Below, one piece after another: positions 35,815 to 44,215 of a stretch of DNA of 64,000 nucleotides. The stretch covers positions 1 to 64,000 of the forward strand of contig CANDAG010000002.1 in assembly GCA_947382625.1 (NCBI GenBank). The letters run 5' to 3'. The notes beneath the pieces were generated by a model, which had not been told where the DNA came from, did not search any database, and was given only the letters and a program-made list of their open reading frames with translations. The translations under genes were made by a program, and so were the position numbers. Position 1 is the first letter of the stretch. Each line of letters opens with the position of its first letter. This DNA is from an uncultured Lachnospiraceae bacterium. Lineage in GTDB: Bacteria > Bacillota > Clostridia > Lachnospirales > Lachnospiraceae.

Positions 35815-36894
35815 ATGAAAATACGAAAAGAAAAAAATTTTATATCTCTTTTTGACCCTCAGACAGGAAGATACATTCGAACCGGTATCCTAAAAAACGG
35901 AAAAGATACAGGCGCAGATCCATTCATGGCATCCTTCCCGGAATTACTGGATGTTGGCATTATGGGATACTGTAAACATGGACAGAGTGGTCTTTGCATA
36001 AAAGCAGGAATTGAATGTTATCAGGATGGTCTGCATCAAAAGAAGCCCAATATGAGGCTTCAGGATTTTGAGAATATAGCCTTCCAGTGCAGTAGACAGA
36101 CATATCAATTTGCACTTGGCGGATGTGGAGACCCGGATCAGCATGAGCATTTTCGGGAAATTCTTGAAATTTGTACACAAGCAGGAATTGTTCCTAATTT
36201 TACGACCTCTGGCTTTGGAATAGGGGAGGAGCAGGCGCGTCTTTGTGGTAAATATTGTGGAGCAGTTGCAGTAAGCTGGTATCGTAGTGAGTATACCCGA
36301 AAAGCAGTTGGGCTTTTAGTAAAAGCCGGAGTAAAGACGAATATTCATTATGTTCTGAATAAATTTACAGTCCATGAGGCAGTGGAACGGCTGGAGGCTC
36401 ATAAGTTCCCAGAAGGCATAAATGCAGTTATATTTCTTTTACATAAACCAGTTGGTCTTGGTAAAAGGGAGAATATTATTACAGCTGACCATGTGGAGTT
36501 TCAGCAGCTGCTTCATTTGGCAGCATCTGGAAAAACTGCATACAAGATTGGATTTGATTCGTGTACAGTACCAGCGCTGGTTAATATGGAAGGAAGTATA
36601 GCTGAGAATAGTCTGGATACCTGCGAAGGGGCCCGATGGTCAGCTTATATTTCGTCAGATATGAAAATGATGCCATGCAGTTTTGACAATCAGGAAATGC
36701 GCTGGGCAGTTGATTTAAAGAAGTATACCATTGAAGAAGCATGGAACAGTACACAATTCAAGGAGTTTCGGAACTATTTCAGAACAGCTTGCAGTGACTG
36801 CGAAAAACAACGGTTATGTATGGGTGGATGCCCTATCAGACCGGAAATTGTCATTTGTAAGAAAAAGCGGTGCAGAGAACTATTCGAGGCTTAA
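35815..36894 (+). CDS. Radical SAM/SPASM-type enzyme with unusual cysteine spacing
   Basis: A 359-aa protein. C53, C61 and C68 (C-x7-C-x6-C, in GYCKHGQSGLC then IKAGIEC) stand where the radical SAM 4Fe-4S loop would be, but the spacing is not the canonical C-x3-C-x2-C. The C-terminus has a SPASM-like cluster motif CSDCEKQRLCMGGCP, and ALGGCGDP in the middle resembles the SAM-contacting glycine motif. SPASM enzymes usually modify peptides. The ATG at 35815 follows GAGG. It forms an operon with the VTNSSSSSF protein. Confidence 0.7.
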   Translation: MKIRKEKNFISLFDPQTGRYIRTGILKNGKDTGADPFMASFPELLDVGIMGYCKHGQSGLCIKAGIECYQDGLHQKKPNMRLQDFENIAFQCSRQTYQFALGGCGDPDQHEHFREILEICTQAGIVPNFTTSGFGIGEEQARLCGKYCGAVAVSWYRSEYTRKAVGLLVKAGVKTNIHYVLNKFTVHEAVERLEAHKFPEGINAVIFLLHKPVGLGKRENIITADHVEFQQLLHLAASGKTAYKIGFDSCTVPALVNMEGSIAENSLDTCEGARWSAYISSDMKMMPCSFDNQEMRWAVDLKKYTIEEAWNSTQFKEFRNYFRTACSDCEKQRLCMGGCPIRPEIVICKKKRCRELFEA

Positions 36895-36964
36895 AATCAA
36901 TTTACTCTCTTTATGATTTGATGTGTTATACTATATAATATGAAAAGGCACAAAGGAGAAGAGG

Positions 36965-37279
36965 ATGTACCCGACGATTGATATGAAAGCTACCGGAATG
37001 TGTATTCGCCGAATTATGAGTCAACGAAAATTTACAGTGAAGGATGTGCAGAAATATTTAAATTTATCCAGTGTACAGAGTATATATCATTGGTTTAATG
37101 GGAAAAGCGTGCCGACCGTTGATAATTTATATGCGCTATCAGAACTTTTTCAACTTCCAGTGGATGCGATGCTTGTAGGAAACAGGAAATACCATATGTC
37201 ATTTTCTGATAAGCCATTTTACAGACAAGTCTATGTGTATTATACGGAAATAAAGAGATTAAGAGTATCTTATCCATAA
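36965..37279 (+). CDS. XRE-family transcriptional regulator
   Basis: A 104-aa DNA-binding protein whose residues about 10-70 form a lambda-repressor-like HTH (the VKDVQKYLNLSSVQSIYHW stretch spans the recognition helix), followed by a short basic tail. A -10 TATAAT lies at about 36935 and AAAGGAGAAGAGG just before the start. It may regulate the upstream radical SAM pair. Its last bases overlap the convergent gene at 37270. Confidence 0.8.
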   Translation: MYPTIDMKATGMCIRRIMSQRKFTVKDVQKYLNLSSVQSIYHWFNGKSVPTVDNLYALSELFQLPVDAMLVGNRKYHMSFSDKPFYRQVYVYYTEIKRLRVSYP

Positions 37280-38052
37280 AATTTATTATGCCATTTGACG
37301 GCTTCCTCGCGGTATTTCATGGCGGTGTCCATAAGCTCTTCATATTGTTTGCGGATACTTTGGATCAATTGGTCGCGGCCTGAAAGCTCTGACTGTAGTT
37401 TGGAGAGTTGCTTTTGTGTTTCTGTAAGAAGCTCTTTATTTTTGTTCAATTCAGTTTGCGTGGCAGAGTCCATTTCCCGGGTTTTGCTCAGCTTGTCACA
37501 TTTGAGTGATTCATTGATCGTAAAAATGAATTCTTCCATATCGTGGGACAGGCACACAAGGAGTGATCCGCCGGCAGACAGGATGTGAAGTGCGGGCAGC
37601 GAGCGAAATACCGCTTCACCGGAGGCGGAAGGAGTCTCTGTTGATGAAAAAAGTGTTCCTGGCAACAGGAATTTTTGTTCCGGTTCAAGTGGAAGGAGGG
37701 ATTTCAGGCAGTAACTGTTGTTAACCGGATTTTTCACGAAATAAAACAGGAGCAGCTTTTTTTGGATTACTGCAATTTGCGGGTGAAAGCAGTCTGGCGT
37801 GTTGCGGCTGCTTATTTTATATAAATTGTCCTGCTCCATAACGCTTCGGAGTATGATATCCTGGTTTGTGTTTTGATAGACGTAGTAGATGGTATCATTA
37901 TAAACCAGATCGCAGAGATTCGAAGCATAATCATTACAAAGAATAATGGGCCTGGTCAGATTTTCTCCCACTGAGGTCCTCAGACAGATATAATTTCCAG
38001 TACTATATAAGATCAGATTTTTTTCCCCATCAACAGCATATACATTTCCCAT
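37270..38052 (-). CDS. Unknown protein with beta-rich N-terminus and C-terminal coiled coil
   Basis: A 260-aa protein. Residues about 1-165 consist of repeated short beta-type segments with aromatic turns (DLVYNDTIYYVYQN, IAVIQKKLLLFYFV), suggesting a small propeller-like fold. Residues about 185-250 form a heptad-rich coiled coil (TQTELNKNKELLTETQKQL). I do not recognise the family. The ATG at 38052 is placed by GGGAG. A sigma-E-like promoter lies upstream, so expression in the mother cell during sporulation is plausible. Confidence 0.55.
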   Translation of the reverse strand: MGNVYAVDGEKNLILYSTGNYICLRTSVGENLTRPIILCNDYASNLCDLVYNDTIYYVYQNTNQDIILRSVMEQDNLYKISSRNTPDCFHPQIAVIQKKLLLFYFVKNPVNNSYCLKSLLPLEPEQKFLLPGTLFSSTETPSASGEAVFRSLPALHILSAGGSLLVCLSHDMEEFIFTINESLKCDKLSKTREMDSATQTELNKNKELLTETQKQLSKLQSELSGRDQLIQSIRKQYEELMDTAMKYREEAVKWHNKFYG

Positions 38053-38091
38053 AGGATTCTCCCGTTTTGCATAATATTTCTTTTTCCTATC

Positions 38092-38129
38092 ATTATATGG
38101 CACATGATATGAAAAAATGACATATTATA
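38092..38129. promoter_or_regulatory. Divergent sporulation-sigma-like promoters
   Basis: Minus strand: TCATTTT (38120-38114), 14 bp, CATATAAT (38099-38092), which fits sigma-E (KMATATT-N14-CATACANT) at 6/7 and 7/8 positions. Plus strand: CATATTATA (38121-38129) fits the sigma-K -10 CATANNNTA, with AC at 38102-38103 about 17 bp upstream. Consensus matching only. Confidence 0.45.
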
Positions 38130-38163
38130 AAGTAAATTAACTGGAAAGAAGAGTAAATGGCTT

Positions 38164-39156
38164 ATGGCGAAATGTAAATCAGGGAAATGTGGATGCAAGG
38201 CAAGGATCGTCAGCAATGTGGTCCGGAATATGCAGGGAAATAACTGCATAGACGTATGCTCTAACCCAATCTGTGAGCCGCCCAAGGTGCTGAGCCTTAT
38301 GGCACCATTGATTTATGATGAAATCGGAATTAATCTCTGTGCGTCTTTTGCGCTGGGAACGGATATTTCAACGACTTATCCGACTGCAGTGTCTGCAACG
38401 GCGCATGTGTTGAATATCGGTTACACCTATGGTGACGGAGGCGTTGTGATTGAGGCGATCACAGGCAGACCGAATTGCTATGTTGTTACCTTGTCGAACC
38501 TGTCGATCGAATTTGCAGTCAATCTTTATGACGAAAACTGTCGGTTGTTGGCTACGCTTTATCCTACGGCTGTTTATCTGCCGCCGGAAACCACAGCGGC
38601 AACCTATGATGAGGATACGAATCCGACTTCCGTGGAACTGGAGATTTTTGCTCCATATGGAATCAGCTATAATCTGGGAGCAACTGCCGACGCGGACCCG
38701 ACTCCGAATATCAATTATGTTGGTTTTTTGGAAAATAATAATTATATCAGACAAGGTCTGAATCTTTATTCGATGGCAAAGGTTCTAGGATTTGATACGG
38801 ATGACGATACGGTTACTGTCGGTCTGACGCTTGTTCTGCAGAGTCTGTACTTTGCAGGATATCACGTGGAGAGTGCAGGTAAGATCAACACACCGAAGGG
38901 GAGCCTGATCACGCCGGATAACAGCAATTGTCTGCGCTTTGTTGCAGGTGATCTGCTGGATCTGGCAATCAAGCCTTTGGAACTTGGTCCCCCGCTTTGC
39001 GAGGAGCAGTATAAAGAAAACTGTGCCACTTTGTGCAATTCACGGTGCGGTGCAGGAGGCGGCGCAGGCGATGACACGACCATTCTTCCCGGAATCGGCG
39101 GCGGAGCCGCAGCAGCGACTGGAAATACCGGCGATACGGAAAAGACAGAAAGCTGA
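38164..39156 (+). CDS. Unknown protein, Cys-rich N-terminus (candidate spore-surface protein)
   Basis: A 330-aa protein without signal peptide. The first 45 residues are rich in Cys and Lys (CKSGKCGCKARIV), the middle is beta-rich with many Thr/Tyr/Asp and few lysines, and residues about 280-300 hold five more cysteines before a Gly/Ala-rich acidic tail. This composition fits a cross-linked structural protein. A sporulation-sigma-like -10 sits 35 bp upstream of the start, so a coat or exosporium role is a reasonable inference, not a homology call. Confidence 0.5.
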   Translation: MAKCKSGKCGCKARIVSNVVRNMQGNNCIDVCSNPICEPPKVLSLMAPLIYDEIGINLCASFALGTDISTTYPTAVSATAHVLNIGYTYGDGGVVIEAITGRPNCYVVTLSNLSIEFAVNLYDENCRLLATLYPTAVYLPPETTAATYDEDTNPTSVELEIFAPYGISYNLGATADADPTPNINYVGFLENNNYIRQGLNLYSMAKVLGFDTDDDTVTVGLTLVLQSLYFAGYHVESAGKINTPKGSLITPDNSNCLRFVAGDLLDLAIKPLELGPPLCEEQYKENCATLCNSRCGAGGGAGDDTTILPGIGGGAAAATGNTGDTEKTES

Positions 39157-39180
39157 TCGCTTAAAAGGAAGTAAGATCAT

Positions 39181-39226
39181 GGGGCTGTTGCAATGGCTGA
39201 ATAAGCCGGGGCAACAGCCCCTTTTT
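39181..39226 (+). terminator. Rho-independent terminator
   Basis: An 11-bp perfect stem GGGGCTGTTGC/GCAACAGCCCC (39181-39191 with 39211-39221) is followed by TTTTT. The following 220 bp up to the ABC gene contain no other gene. Confidence 0.9.
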
Positions 39227-39449
39227 AGTCGAACGTAGGCTTGCAGAGCGCACCGGCGTTTGACAGGACTTATTAAAGCTTTATTAGAGGTGTGGTAGTA
39301 AAGCTTGCGAGTTTTTACATCTAAAGTGCGGGTTTTTACAATCTGTGAAAAAGACGATAATTACTATGGTATAATCAAAAGAAGCGCTGATGCGTGTATG
39401 GGATAAGAAGCTCATAAATTTTTGTGATCGGGAAAGGGATTGTAAGAAA

Positions 39450-42400
39450 ATGAAAAGGATGCTGCAATTCATAAATTCTGACAAAGCGGCCAAAGGGAAG
39501 ATTGCGCTTTTGCTGGTACTCTATGCTTTACAGGCTTTGTTTCAGGTGGCGCAGCCAGAGGTACTCAACCAGGCTATGGGTGCAATAGGAGATGGGAACT
39601 GGCCGGTGCTCAAGGCGGTGGTAATAGCTGCGGTTTTTGTGACGGCGGGTACACTTCTGGTGGACGCAGCCATCAAGCTGAGGATGGTTTCATTTTCCAA
39701 TGTGACACTTCAGAATATACAGACCGATCTGATGGACCGGATCATGAGGTTTCAAAGGAAACGGTTTCAGAAAAATGAGATTCCGGATTACCTGACAGGA
39801 ATCGTGGATCACGCAGAATCGGCAGTGCAGAGCTCCGTGTACTGTTTTTTCAGCGTCTGCTCCAGTGTATTGATCCTTCTGGTCTGTACGCTGTATATGT
39901 GCTATCTGAGTATTCCGCTGACTCTGATCGTGGTGGCGTTCAATATAGCGCTTCGGCTGGTACTATCTATAGTGGAGAAAAAGATAAAGCAGGTTGCGGA
40001 CGTCTGTAATCAGGTGGTCAAAGAAAACAACGGATTTCTGGTAGAGCTTCTTTCCAATATGCTTACAATACGTACCTATCGGGAAAGGGAATATTTTGAG
40101 CGTAAGTTCTTTGGGAAGGAAAAGGAGACTTATAAAAGCCATATCCGTATGAATCTGTGGTGGAAAGGGCAGAGTGAATTTGTCTGGTGTTCCCTGAAAT
40201 TTGCAGAATATGTGCTGGTCTACGGGATTGGCGGGGTATTGTATTACCGGGGACTCATCGATTTTGGGCTTTTCCTTGCCTATCCTATCGCCATGGATTA
40301 TTTTGTGAAGGGTATCAACCTGTTCATGTATACGCTGGTGAACAAAAATATGGCGCTGAGTGCTATGGACGCTCTCAAATGGCTTTATGAAAAAGCAGAT
40401 ATGGAAGAGGGTCGACACATGTCTCCTGAGGAGGAGGAGGCGGTAAGAACCGGGGAGATCCGTCTGGAGCATGTGACTTTTTCATATCAGAGGGAGGATG
40501 GCACAGCCAGAGAGATCCTTAGGGATGTGTCTTTTGTGATCGAGCCGGGGGACAAGGTACTTTTACAGGGGCCTAACGGAGAAGGAAAATCTACGCTTCT
40601 GTACCTGATCAGTGGTCAGTATCGGCCAGACAGCGGCCAGATTCTGTATGGTGGGATACCGACGGAGAAGGTTTCCCTTAAAGCTCTTTCCGAAAAGTAT
40701 CGGTTCATTTCCCAGGAGAATGATCTGTTCCACTGTGATGTTCCCGGAAATATTGAATTAAGCCTTGAAGCAGACAGGGAAGCCTGCAAAAGGGTGCTGG
40801 AAAAGCTACGGATGGAGGATCGGCTCGAAATGGAGGCGTCACATCTGTCTCAGGGGGAAAAGCAGAGGGTGAATATTGCGCGGGCATTGCGGAAGGGAGG
40901 AGACGGGCGTATCTTCCTTTTAGGGGATGAGATCACGGCAAACATCGATCCTCAGAATGCACAGAATATATATCGGCTTCTGCAGGAGGAATTTGCGCAA
41001 AACACCGTCATCCTTGTGTCCCACGGGGATTGCGGGTTTGTGTGGAATAAGCGGATTACGGTGGAGTCCGGGCACGTTGTGGTGGAGGAAGCGCAGGTGC
41101 AGACTGACGGGACATGGGGAACGTCGGCAGAGATGAAAACCTGGGCAGTAAAGACGGAAAAAGCACAGACTACCGGCGGGTCTATAGGCGAAGAAGGCGT
41201 TGCAGAGAGAAGGACAGAGGATAAAACGAATGGCGGCAGGACGTCTGGCCCGGCCCGGAAAGTAAAAGGGCAGACATCACTCTTTCTCTTTTTTGAGTTC
41301 GTGAAAAAGCAGTGGTTCCTATTGGCGCTGACAATGCTTTTGCTGACAGGATTTGCAGTACTGCGGACTTACAGTACCTCCTTTATTTCGGAAATAGTGG
41401 GAAGCCTCCAGTCGAAAGCGCCGCTTTCTGAGGCAACAGGACTGGCTCTTCTGGGGGCGGCAGTGGCGTGTCTGTCCTATGTGATCCGGTTTGCGGGGCA
41501 TGTTCTGTGCGTGGTCATGGGGGAGAAGCTTGCACTTAAGACCCGTTGCAGATTGACGGAGCATCTGTTCAGGATCCCATGGAGCGAATATGAGAGACAA
41601 AAGACCGGGCAGTTGCAGACCGTGATCCGGAATGATGTTCAGCAGGGGGCGGATATGATCAGTTCTATTTTTTCCTATATTGCCCTAAGCTTATTTCTGT
41701 TTATGGCTACCCTGGTATATATGTTCATCATCGCCCCGGTTCCGGCGCTTGTGATTACAGGGTTCACGGTCTTTATGGTATTTGTGAACCAGCAGGTCAT
41801 TATCCGGCAGAAGGGTTATAGCAAGCGCGCCCGGGATGCCGCCGGAGAGGTGGCAGAGACGGTTTTGACCTCATGTAAGGGAATGAGTACCATAAAGTCC
41901 TACCGTGCAGAGCGCTTTATCCTTCGTCTTCTGGGAGAAAAGAAAAGAAGCTATAACAATGCGGTCTATAGGGCAGAGCTGATCGATGCCGTACGTGTTT
42001 CAGCTTATAATCTCACCAGCAGCTTTGTATTATATGCTACCATTTTGCTGATGGGAAGCAAAGGAATTCGGGGAGAGGTGAGCTGGGGAGATATTTTGGT
42101 GTTCATCGTACTGGTGCGTCAGGTAATTATGCCGGCGGAGCTGATTTTTTGGGGAATGGGCCAGGTTGCTGGCGGGATTGCCGCATGGGAGAGGGTCAGT
42201 GGGATCCTGAGGCTTGCAGCACCGGCAGAGCCGGGGGAATTGCCGGCACCGGAAGAGACCATCGTGGCAAAGGAAGTTTCTTTTTCTTATGGACAAGGGG
42301 CAGAGATCCTGCGTGATCTGAGCCTTGAGTTAAAAAAGGGGGAGATTGGCGCCCTGATCGGAGAGAGCGGCAGTGGAAAAACGACGCTGTGCAAGATTCT

Positions 42401-42989
42401 GTGCGGCCTGTATGGGGAGGCAGAATGGAGACGGCAGGGATCGGAGGAAAGGCAGGAGTCCGGTCAGGAACAAAAGCTTTGGCAGGAGCCCTATGAGCTG
42501 CACGGAAAGTGGATTTTGGACGGAAAGACCCGGGAGGGCGGCACAGTGCCCTGGTGTATCTACAACCCGGCGGAGCCGGAGCTGTTCCACATGAGTATTT
42601 ATGAGAATATTGTGTTCGGGCAGACACAGATTAGCCGTGAGGAATGTATGGCGTTGGCAGAAGAACTTGGCGCTGCAGATTTTATCCGCGGCCTGTCAAA
42701 CGGGATCGATACGGTGATCGAGGCAGGAGGGCGGACCCTCTCCGGCGGACAGAGACAGCAGATTGCAAACCTGCGGGCACTGCTTTCGGGAAAAAAGATG
42801 CTTATTCTGGATGAGGCCTTTGCATCTCTGGATGTGGAAAGGCGGCAGAGATTGCTTGAGGTGTTGAAAAAAAGACGATCGGTGCAGTTTATATTGCTGG
42901 TGACCCATGAGAGGGGTGTATGCAGCGAGAATGGGGGCGCGGATACTTTTGATATGAAAGAGATTAATAAACTGGCCTGCGAAGCGTGA
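39450..42989 (+). CDS. Double-length fused ABC transporter (TMD-NBD-TMD-NBD)
   Basis: A 1179-aa polypeptide with two complete ABC exporter halves. Half 1: membrane domain about 10-310; NBD with Walker A GPNGEGKST, signature LSQGEKQRV, Walker B FLLGDE and H-loop SHGD. A Thr/Gly/Lys linker (about 545-605) follows. Half 2: membrane domain about 610-900; NBD with Walker A GESGSGKTT, signature LSGGQRQQI, Walker B LILDE and H-loop THE. In NBD2 the Q-loop glutamine is replaced (CIYNPAEPELF) and about 45 residues are inserted between Walker A and Q-loop. Such exporters are usually two proteins in bacteria. Substrate unknown. Confidence 0.9.
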   Translation: MKRMLQFINSDKAAKGKIALLLVLYALQALFQVAQPEVLNQAMGAIGDGNWPVLKAVVIAAVFVTAGTLLVDAAIKLRMVSFSNVTLQNIQTDLMDRIMRFQRKRFQKNEIPDYLTGIVDHAESAVQSSVYCFFSVCSSVLILLVCTLYMCYLSIPLTLIVVAFNIALRLVLSIVEKKIKQVADVCNQVVKENNGFLVELLSNMLTIRTYREREYFERKFFGKEKETYKSHIRMNLWWKGQSEFVWCSLKFAEYVLVYGIGGVLYYRGLIDFGLFLAYPIAMDYFVKGINLFMYTLVNKNMALSAMDALKWLYEKADMEEGRHMSPEEEEAVRTGEIRLEHVTFSYQREDGTAREILRDVSFVIEPGDKVLLQGPNGEGKSTLLYLISGQYRPDSGQILYGGIPTEKVSLKALSEKYRFISQENDLFHCDVPGNIELSLEADREACKRVLEKLRMEDRLEMEASHLSQGEKQRVNIARALRKGGDGRIFLLGDEITANIDPQNAQNIYRLLQEEFAQNTVILVSHGDCGFVWNKRITVESGHVVVEEAQVQTDGTWGTSAEMKTWAVKTEKAQTTGGSIGEEGVAERRTEDKTNGGRTSGPARKVKGQTSLFLFFEFVKKQWFLLALTMLLLTGFAVLRTYSTSFISEIVGSLQSKAPLSEATGLALLGAAVACLSYVIRFAGHVLCVVMGEKLALKTRCRLTEHLFRIPWSEYERQKTGQLQTVIRNDVQQGADMISSIFSYIALSLFLFMATLVYMFIIAPVPALVITGFTVFMVFVNQQVIIRQKGYSKRARDAAGEVAETVLTSCKGMSTIKSYRAERFILRLLGEKKRSYNNAVYRAELIDAVRVSAYNLTSSFVLYATILLMGSKGIRGEVSWGDILVFIVLVRQVIMPAELIFWGMGQVAGGIAAWERVSGILRLAAPAEPGELPAPEETIVAKEVSFSYGQGAEILRDLSLELKKGEIGALIGESGSGKTTLCKILCGLYGEAEWRRQGSEERQESGQEQKLWQEPYELHGKWILDGKTREGGTVPWCIYNPAEPELFHMSIYENIVFGQTQISREECMALAEELGAADFIRGLSNGIDTVIEAGGRTLSGGQRQQIANLRALLSGKKMLILDEAFASLDVERRQRLLEVLKKRRSVQFILLVTHERGVCSENGGADTFDMKEINKLACEA

Positions 42990-42999
42990 TATACTTATG

Positions 43000-43035
43000 T
43001 GAAAAATCAGCCGGGAAAATACAATTCCCGGCTGA
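43000..43035 (-). terminator. Terminator of the acetyltransferase gene
   Basis: An 11-bp stem TCAGCCGGGAA/TTCCCGGCTGA (43007-43017 with 43025-43035). On the minus strand it is followed by TTTTT. It may also serve the convergent ABC gene. Confidence 0.75.
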
Positions 43036-43049
43036 TAATCCGTTCCACT

Positions 43050-43652
43050 TTATTTTGGCTGTTCATCGAACCGCCGGTCTTGAAAGTAATATTCCGCATC
43101 CCGTTCATTTATTTCCCTGTATACCTTGCAGGGACTTCCGAAGGCAACCACGTTTGCAGGGATATCCTTCGTCACTACGGAGCCTGCCCCGATCACGGAA
43201 TTTTCTCCAATGGTGACTCCGGGCATAACGATCACATTTGCTCCGAGCCACACGTTGTCTCCGATCGTAATGGGGAAGGAATACATGCCGTCACCCCGGT
43301 GGTCGGGATGGATTGGATGTCCTGTGGTACACAACGTAACATTAGGTCCTAAGAGGACGTGCTTTCCAATCGTTATTTTCCAGTCATCGATGAGGGTCAG
43401 ATTCATATTTGCATAGGTGCCTTCTCCAATGGAAACATATTTCCCTACAGAAACTGTAAGCGGAGGCACGATCCACACATGTTCCCCCACATTTCCAAAG
43501 ATGTCTTTGAGAAGTGCGGCGCGGCCTTCCATATCCTCCGGGGGAAGACTGTTGAATTTCCGGGCCAGGCCCTTTGCATGAGCCTGCAGGGCCATATTCT
43601 CATCATCATCAGCCCAGATGTACCCTGCTTTCATTTTTTCCTGTTCTGTCAT
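43050..43652 (-). CDS. Sugar O-acetyltransferase (maltose/galactoside acetyltransferase type)
   Basis: A 200-aa left-handed beta-helix acetyltransferase. It has the N-terminal Mac domain (EKMKAGYIWADDDE), hexapeptide repeats (about 70-180), the catalytic His in CTTGHPIHPD and the C-terminal GSPCKVYREI. It transfers acetyl from acetyl-CoA to sugars, probably for detoxification. The ATG at 43652 follows GGAGG. Downstream of an XRE regulator gene on the same strand, with 26 bp between them. Confidence 0.9.
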   Translation of the reverse strand: MTEQEKMKAGYIWADDDENMALQAHAKGLARKFNSLPPEDMEGRAALLKDIFGNVGEHVWIVPPLTVSVGKYVSIGEGTYANMNLTLIDDWKITIGKHVLLGPNVTLCTTGHPIHPDHRGDGMYSFPITIGDNVWLGANVIVMPGVTIGENSVIGAGSVVTKDIPANVVAFGSPCKVYREINERDAEYYFQDRRFDEQPK

Positions 43653-43678
43653 TTTTTTACCTCCATTCATGCAACAGT

Positions 43679-44032
43679 TTATTTGGATGAATCCATCTCT
43701 TTCCAATATTTTAGAAGCTTTATGATTTTTTCCTGTTCTTCAGGCGAAAAGCGGTGCAGGATATCAAGGGCTTCGGCATCACGGATCGCGGAGGCGTTCT
43801 GGCATTCTGCACTTGTTTGTCCGGCGTTTAAAATAGAATCCACCGATACGTGAAAAAGCTTTGCATAATAAGTAAGAACCCGGAGGTTCAGCTTGGTGCG
43901 GTTGTTTTCAATATTGCTGATAAAGGCTACCGTACAGCCCATTTCGTCTGCGATCTGCTCCTGGGTACAGGCATGTTCTGTTCTGAGACGTTTCAATTCC
44001 ATTCCGATTTTTTCAAAATCATATTGTTCCAT
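43679..44032 (-). CDS. XRE-family transcriptional regulator
   Basis: A 117-aa regulator with an N-terminal HTH_3 domain (about 8-65, CTQEQIADEMGCTVAFISNIE) and a C-terminal helical tail. It is cotranscribed with the acetyltransferase gene and divergent from the MoxR gene. Two 14-bp repeats in the shared intergenic region are candidate binding sites. Confidence 0.88.
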   Translation of the reverse strand: MEQYDFEKIGMELKRLRTEHACTQEQIADEMGCTVAFISNIENNRTKLNLRVLTYYAKLFHVSVDSILNAGQTSAECQNASAIRDAEALDILHRFSPEEQEKIIKLLKYWKEMDSSK

Positions 44033-44063
44033 TATCTTACCTCAGCTTATGTTGCGGATGTTA

Positions 44064-44144
44064 ACTGATAAATATATTTTATTATAGTTTTTGGTTGAAA
44101 ACAACTCTTTTGTTTAGTATAATTTAATATACTGATAAATATAT
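44064..44144 (+). promoter_or_regulatory. Divergent control region with two 14-bp direct repeats
   Basis: ACTGATAAATATAT occurs at 44064-44077 and 44131-44144. Between them lies a plus-strand promoter TTGAAA (44095-44100)-N17-TATAAT (44118-44123). The second repeat covers the probable transcription start. Confidence 0.65.
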
Positions 44145-44215
44145 AGAAGGGTATCTAATGCAAAAGGGGCGCTGACACATAAATTCGCTGACTGCGGGAA
44201 AGGAAGATAGCGGGA

